A DNA stretch of 64,000 nt from Thiorhodovibrio litoralis (GTDB taxonomy: Bacteria; Pseudomonadota; Gammaproteobacteria; Chromatiales; Chromatiaceae), in NCBI RefSeq assembly GCF_033954455.1, contig NZ_CP121473.1:2466501-2530500 (forward strand), given 5' to 3'. Within the stretch, counting starts at the first letter, position 1. Each line of letters opens with the position of its first letter. Position numbers and translations under genes: made by a program. Under the pieces are notes generated by a model. That model made no database searches. It was not told the origin of the DNA and worked only from the letters and a program-made list of their open reading frames with translations. This document shows positions 59,772 to 64,000 of the stretch, piece by piece.

Positions 59772-60437
59772 TTCCCCCCGGGGAAGACGCCGCCTTTGTG
59801 GCGCAAATGGAAGATGTCCTGGAGGTCTACCGCCGCCCCTACGACCCCAAGAAGCCAGTTGTCTGCATTGATGAACAACCGACCCAGTTGATTGCCGAGA
59901 CACGCCAGCCCCTGCCGATGCAACCGGGCCAACCCGAACGCTACGATTATGAATATGAGCGCGCCGGTACGGCGGTGAACTTCATGATCACAGAACCCTT
60001 GGGGCAATGGCGCAAAGTCAGTGTGCGCGAAACCAAAACCGCGATCGATTTAGCCCAAGAAATCAAGACATTGCTGGACGTGGACTATCCCGACGCCGAG
60101 AAAGTCGTCATCGTCTGGGACAACCTCAATACGCATACGCCCGCCTCTTTTGTACAAAGCCTTCCCACCTGAGGAAGCGCGGCGGTTGATCGAGCGCTTG
60201 GAAATCCACTACACCCCAAAGCACGGCAGCTGGTTGGACATTGCCGAAATCGAACTCAGTGCCATGACCAAGCAGTGCCTCGACCGCCGCATCGGTGATA
60301 TCGAAACGCTTTGCCGCGAAACCACCGCCTGGGCAGACCAACGCAACGAGGCGCAAATCGGCGTCGAGTGGCAATTCACCAACGACAAAGCGCGTGTGAA
60401 GTTGAAGCACTTATATCCGCAAGTTAAGCTGAAATGA
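59768..60437 (+). pseudogene. IS630 transposase, DDE frame broken (copy 2)
   Basis: The frame carries VVCIDEQPTQL and VIVWDNLNTHTPAS, then an inserted base near 60147 changes it to FVQSLPT and a stop at 60172. The remaining part (60150-60437) has GSWLDIAEIELSAM in another frame. The catalytic Glu is therefore lost from the product. Confidence 0.85.
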
Positions 60438-60610
60438 GGTACTAGTATCCGGCGGCAGGATTTGCAAGGGCATCGGTGAAAGAGAGCGCAGGTGCAAAGA
60501 TGGCACAATTGAGCGTCAGGGATTGGGTTCAGGGGAAGATTGTGAGGGGCTTGAACGTGCCTTTTTGCGCCCGAGGGCGCCGTCAGTCCATCACAATAGT
60601 CTGCAAGCAA

Positions 60611-60644
60611 CAAAAAAGGGGCTGAGCACTATGCTCAACCCCTT
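60611..60644 (-). terminator. Terminator of tRNA-Leu
   Basis: AAGGGGCTGAGC (60616-60627) and GCTCAACCCCTT (60633-60644) form a stem with one mismatch and a short loop. On the minus strand a run of six T follows. It lies 11 nt after the tRNA 3' end and so terminates the tRNA transcript. Confidence 0.8.
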
Positions 60645-60654
60645 GATCTTAAAA

Positions 60655-60741
60655 TGGTACCGGGAGCCGGACTCGAACCGGCACGGTGTTGCCACCGTCA
60701 GATTTTGAGTCTGATGCGTCTACCAGTTTCGCCACCCCGGC
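60655..60741 (-). tRNA. tRNA-Leu (CAA)
   Basis: An 87-nt minus-strand gene. Acceptor strands GCCGGGG and TCCCGGT pair, the D-arm is GCGAAACTGGTAGACGC, the anticodon loop CTCAAAA between TCAGA and TCTGA gives anticodon CAA, a long variable arm (GGTGGCAACACC) is typical of Leu, and the T-arm is GCCGGTTCGAGTCCGGC. CCA is encoded. Its position next to an integrase fragment and insertion sequences suggests a landing site. Confidence 0.95.
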
Positions 60742-60943
60742 AAGGAACCTGGCTGTTGGCATCCTCTGAATGGGATGCTGCTTGATCAGCGCTGACAAGC
60801 ATAGCTCAGGCGGCGTTGGCAGACAATGGGGGGAGAAGGCTGGTGTTGGTTCGTTGGGCCTTTTCGGGGCGAAGGGGTGGCGGAGGGTGGGGCTGTTACA
60901 CTGGAATCTGGCGTTATTCATTTGGCGTTGAGGGGCCGGAGCG

Positions 60944-63247
60944 GTGGAGCAGGATCAGAAACGGCTGTCCGGCATGGTTGATCGGTCTGAGACGGTTGCG
61001 CTGACCGGCACCGTGGAGAGCATCGGGTTTCACAATCCCGAATCGGGCTTTTGCGTGCTGCGGGTGCGCACGCGCGATGATTGGGAGCCGGCAGCGGTGG
61101 TGGGGCAGGCGTTGCGGGTGAATGTCGGCGAGTGGGTCGAGGCGCGCGGGCGCTGGGTAACGGACAGGCGCCATGGCCGGCAGTTCAAAGCCGACGAGCT
61201 GCGGCTGAAGCCGCCCGGCACGCGCGCGGGCATTTTGCGCTATCTGAGTTCCGGGTTGGTTGAAGGGATCGGACCACACCTGGCCAAGACCCTGGTGCGG
61301 GCTTTCGGCGAGCAGGTGTTCGACGTCATCGAGCACCAGCCCGAGCGCCTGCTTGAGCTGCCGGGTATCGGGCGCAAGCGCCAGCAGCGGGTGGTCAGGG
61401 CCTGGCGCGAGCAGCATGGGGTGCGCGACATTATGGTCTTCTTGCAATCCCATGGCGTTGGCACGGCGCGCGCGGTGCGCATTTACAAGACCTATGGCGA
61501 TCAGGCAATTGAACGGGTGCGAGAGAATCCCTATCGCCTCGCGCTCGACATCAGCGGCATTGGCTTTCAGACCGCCGATCGGCTTGCGAGTTGTTTAGGA
61601 ATCGCGCGCGATGCGCCGGTGCGCATTCAGGCCGGGGTGCGGCATCTGTTGCAGCAGGGCGCCGCAGGCGGTCATTGTGCCGCCTGGCGCGATGAATTGA
61701 CCGCTCGCGCATCGGCCTGGCTGGGCGCCAGCGCGGCGGCTGTCGATGCGGCACTCGCTACCGAACTGGACGCTGAGCGCCTGATCAAGGAGACGGTCGC
61801 TGGGCGCGAGCTTTTGTTCCTGACCCATCTGCACCGCGCCGAGCTGGGCGTGGCCCGCCATATCCGGCGCCTGCGCGAGGGGCGCCTGCCTTGGGGGATT
61901 CTGGGGGGAACCCTGGATGTCGATCAGGCCTGGCCCTGGGTGGAGCAGCGTGCGGGGCTCATGCTGGCGGCGTCACAGCTCGAGGCCATTGCTGCGGTGC
62001 TCGGAAACAAGGTCAGCATCATCACCGGCGGCCCTGGTGTCGGCAAGACCACGGTGGTCAATGCGCTGCTGCTGATGCTGCGCGCCAAGCGCATCAGCAT
62101 TCGCCTGTGCGCGCCGACCGGCCGCGCAGCCAAGCGCCTGGCCGAGACGACCGGGCAGGAAGCCAAGACCATTCATCGCTTGTTGGAGTACGATCCGCGG
62201 CGTCAGGGCTTCAAGCACGACGCGAGCGAGCCGCTGGACGCCAACCTGGTCGTCTGCGATGAGGCCTCCATGGTGGATGTGAGCCTGATGCACAAGCTGG
62301 TGCAGGCGCTGCCTGATCATGCCGCGCTCTTGCTGGTGGGCGATGTCGATCAGCTGCCGTCGGTCGGCCCGGGTGCCGTGCTGGCCGATCTGATTGCCTC
62401 GGGCGCCATTGCGACGGTGCGCCTGCGCGAGATTTTTCGTCAGGGCCAAAGCTCGCGCATCGTGCTGAATGCGCATCGGGTGAATGCGGGCCAGCTGCCC
62501 GAGGTGCCCGAGCCTCAGCCGCCGGACGGAGATTTCTTTTTGATCCGTTGCGAAACGCCTGTGCAGATCGGCGAGCGACTGCTACGCACCGTGACCGAGC
62601 GCATCCCGCAGCGCTTCGGGCTCGATCCGTTGCAAGACATTCAGGTGCTCACGCCGATGAATCGCGGCGATCTTGGCACCCGCGCGCTCAATGCCAGCCT
62701 GCAGCGGGCGCTGAACGGCGCTGCCGAGCCGCGCGTCGAGCGCTTCGGCTGGGTGTTCGCCCCAGGGGATAAGGTGATACAGACGGTCAATAACTATGAT
62801 AAAGAGGTGTTCAACGGCGATATCGGCCGGATTCTCAGCATCGACACCGACGCACGCGATCTGCGCGTGGCCTTCGACGGTCGGGTGCTGGTCTACGAAT
62901 TTGGCGAGCTCGACGAGCTGGCGCTGGCCTATGCCATCAGCGTCCATAAAGCGCAAGGCTCGGAGTATCCCGCCGTGGTTATTCCGCTGTCGACCCAGCA
63001 TTTCATGATGCTCAGGCGCAACCTGCTCTACACCGGCATGACGCGTGGCAAACGCCTGGTGGTGCTGATCGCCCAGCCACAGGCGCTGAGCATGGCTGCT
63101 GAGCAGACCGGGGAGGCGCGCTTGACCCGCCTTGCCAAGCGCCTGACAGCTAAAGCCCCGGCTACCCCAGAAGACCAATTTGTGGAATTTTCACCCCCTG
63201 CCCAGCAAAGCAACCCAACTGGCGAATCGGGAGAATGCGTATCGTGA
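60944..63247 (+). CDS. recD2: RecD2-like DNA helicase
   Basis: A helicase of 767 residues of the RecD2/YrrC type. The N-terminus has an OB-fold ([20 protein letters not shown]) and helix-hairpin-helix modules ([45 protein letters not shown]). The SF1B core has Walker [10 protein letters not shown], motif [12 protein letters not shown], motif [18 protein letters not shown] and the C-terminal [20 protein letters not shown]. It is thought to aid DNA repair with 5'-to-3' unwinding. The GTG at 60944 was used; an ATG at 60974 is an option. Ends within the start of queA. Confidence 0.85.
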   Translation: MEQDQKRLSGMVDRSETVALTGTVESIGFHNPESGFCVLRVRTRDDWEPAAVVGQALRVNVGEWVEARGRWVTDRRHGRQFKADELRLKPPGTRAGILRYLSSGLVEGIGPHLAKTLVRAFGEQVFDVIEHQPERLLELPGIGRKRQQRVVRAWREQHGVRDIMVFLQSHGVGTARAVRIYKTYGDQAIERVRENPYRLALDISGIGFQTADRLASCLGIARDAPVRIQAGVRHLLQQGAAGGHCAAWRDELTARASAWLGASAAAVDAALATELDAERLIKETVAGRELLFLTHLHRAELGVARHIRRLREGRLPWGILGGTLDVDQAWPWVEQRAGLMLAASQLEAIAAVLGNKVSIITGGPGVGKTTVVNALLLMLRAKRISIRLCAPTGRAAKRLAETTGQEAKTIHRLLEYDPRRQGFKHDASEPLDANLVVCDEASMVDVSLMHKLVQALPDHAALLLVGDVDQLPSVGPGAVLADLIASGAIATVRLREIFRQGQSSRIVLNAHRVNAGQLPEVPEPQPPDGDFFLIRCETPVQIGERLLRTVTERIPQRFGLDPLQDIQVLTPMNRGDLGTRALNASLQRALNGAAEPRVERFGWVFAPGDKVIQTVNNYDKEVFNGDIGRILSIDTDARDLRVAFDGRVLVYEFGELDELALAYAISVHKAQGSEYPAVVIPLSTQHFMMLRRNLLYTGMTRGKRLVVLIAQPQALSMAAEQTGEARLTRLAKRLTAKAPATPEDQFVEFSPPAQQSNPTGESGECVS

Positions 63248-64000
63248 GCGGCCCCCATGCAATTGAGCCTGCTGCCGAGCCCGGCGAGCAACCAGTAGTC
63301 GCCGGGCCTTGGGATCGACCAGCGACTGAATCCGAAACCAGGCAGCGCCCGCTGCAGCGCTCCGACTTTCATTTCGATTTGCCGCCCGAGCTGATCGCCC
63401 AGCGCCCCTTGCCGGAGCGCGGTGCCAGCCGTCTGCTGGCGCTCGATGGCCAGACGGGCGCGCTGCGCGACCTGCACTTTGGCGATCTCCCGAGCCTACT
63501 GCGCGCTGGCGATCTGTTGGTGTTCAACAACACCCGCGTTATCCCGGCGCGGCTTTATGGGCAAAAGGAAACCGGCGGCAAGGTCGAGGTGCTGATCGAG
63601 CGCCTGACCGGCGTGCGCGAGGCCATCGCGCAGGTGCGCGCTAGCAAACCACCACGGCCCGGCACGCGCATCCGGCTCGCCGATGGCCAGACTCTCATTG
63701 TGAGCGCCCGCCAGGACAGCTTCTACCAGCTTCAAGCCGAGCAGGAAGACATCACCACGCTGCTCGCACGCCACGGCCATGTGCCGCTGCCGCCCTATAT
63801 CGAGCGCGCCGACGACACCAGCGACCTCGAACGCTATCAGACGGTCTACGCGCGTCGAGCCGGTGCCGTGGCGGCGCCGACCGCCGGGCTTCATTTTGAT
63901 GACGGGATGCTAAAGCAGCTTGAGGCCATGGGCGTCGACTTTGCCGAGCTGACACTGCATGTCGGTGCCGGCACCTTTCAACCGGTGCGGGTGGACAATC
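63235..64000 (+). CDS. queA: tRNA preQ1 ribosyltransferase-isomerase, N-terminal part
   Basis: The frame runs to the window edge and reads the start of QueA, which transfers ribose from SAM to preQ1 in tRNA. Recognised segments are [60 protein letters not shown] and [13 protein letters not shown]. From the ATG at 63235 the protein has about 40 residues more than usual before RSDFHFDLP, a Pro/Glu-rich stretch; a GTG at 63244 or later starts are possible. The first codons overlap recD2 by 13 nt. Confidence 0.9.
   Translation, partial: MRIVSGPHAIEPAAEPGEQPVVAGPWDRPATESETRQRPLQRSDFHFDLPPELIAQRPLPERGASRLLALDGQTGALRDLHFGDLPSLLRAGDLLVFNNTRVIPARLYGQKETGGKVEVLIERLTGVREAIAQVRASKPPRPGTRIRLADGQTLIVSARQDSFYQLQAEQEDITTLLARHGHVPLPPYIERADDTSDLERYQTVYARRAGAVAAPTAGLHFDDGMLKQLEAMGVDFAELTLHVGAGTFQPVRVDN

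Larger units (their letters stand above)
59224..60442 (+). mobile_element. IS630-family insertion sequence, copy 2 (defective)
   Basis: A 1219-bp copy of the element at 49637-50854, with the same ends and TA flanks (59222-59223 and 60443-60444). It has one extra base in the second frame (CTCTTTTGTACAAAG instead of CTCTCTGTACAAAG near 60147), which breaks the transposase. Few other differences are seen, so the copies diverged recently. Confidence 0.9.

Overview
The window is a mosaic of a GC-rich chromosomal backbone and AT-rich or IS-rich accessory DNA. The backbone looks like a gammaproteobacterium. It carries a ybbA-ybbP pair divergent from tesA, hisB, nadC, cbpA-cbpM, queA, a DUF2782 gene, a DabA/DabB inorganic-carbon uptake pair and a chemoreceptor with a c-type haem motif. 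That combination suggests an autotrophic sulfur-oxidising or purple sulfur bacterium (Chromatiales-like); this assignment is inference, since no rRNA gene or other taxonomic marker is present.

Layout. (1) 1 to about 3650: the right part of a transposon with four co-directional genes: the end of a small HTH-like protein, a D-D-E transposase, an ExeA/TniB-like AAA+ ATPase and a RepB-type primase-like protein. It cuts off a UvrD-like helicase gene. (2) About 3650 to 21118: an AT-rich integrative island, mostly minus-strand small genes. It holds UPF0158, pRiA4b ORF-3-like, a PD-(D/E)XK nuclease-like protein, several exported small proteins (LprI-like, SH3b, DUF4124 and others), a SWIM-type zinc protein and a JAMM/MPN protein. 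It ends with excisionase-like and tyrosine integrase genes next to the 3' end of a DUF1015 gene. Many island genes are broken by nonsense codons, frameshifts or an IS4 insertion. (3) 21112 to 49624: chromosomal backbone with an orphan AapJ-type binding protein, the YbbAP/TesA cluster, a NamZ-like muramidase, hisB, a cNMP-binding protein, a glycosyltransferase whose end is replaced by an IS remnant, a DUF1538 pair with PII-like and CBS proteins, nadC, cbpAM, a Ycf46-like AAA ATPase, dabBA, a haem chemoreceptor, a DHH phosphoesterase and a zinc-associated DUF2796 plus ABC transporter operon. (4) 49637 to 60442: an IS graveyard and landing zone around TMEM43 and YbjN genes. It has two IS630 copies, a second IS4 copy, a broken IS4-like element with a tandemly duplicated end, an IS110 element with a possible bridge RNA, and an integrase fragment close to a tRNA-Leu. 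(5) 60655 to 64000: tRNA-Leu, a RecD2-like helicase and the start of queA.

How genes work together. DabB and DabA would form the energy-coupled CO2-to-bicarbonate uptake system. The two DUF1538 proteins, the PII-like protein and the CBS protein form what looks like a regulated membrane transporter module. YbbA/YbbP form one ABC transporter. DUF2796 protein, ATPase and permease form a second, probably metal-related, export or uptake system. CbpM would modulate CbpA. The island contributes no recognisable metabolic pathway; its nuclease-like and JAMM proteins are the best candidates for defence or signalling roles.
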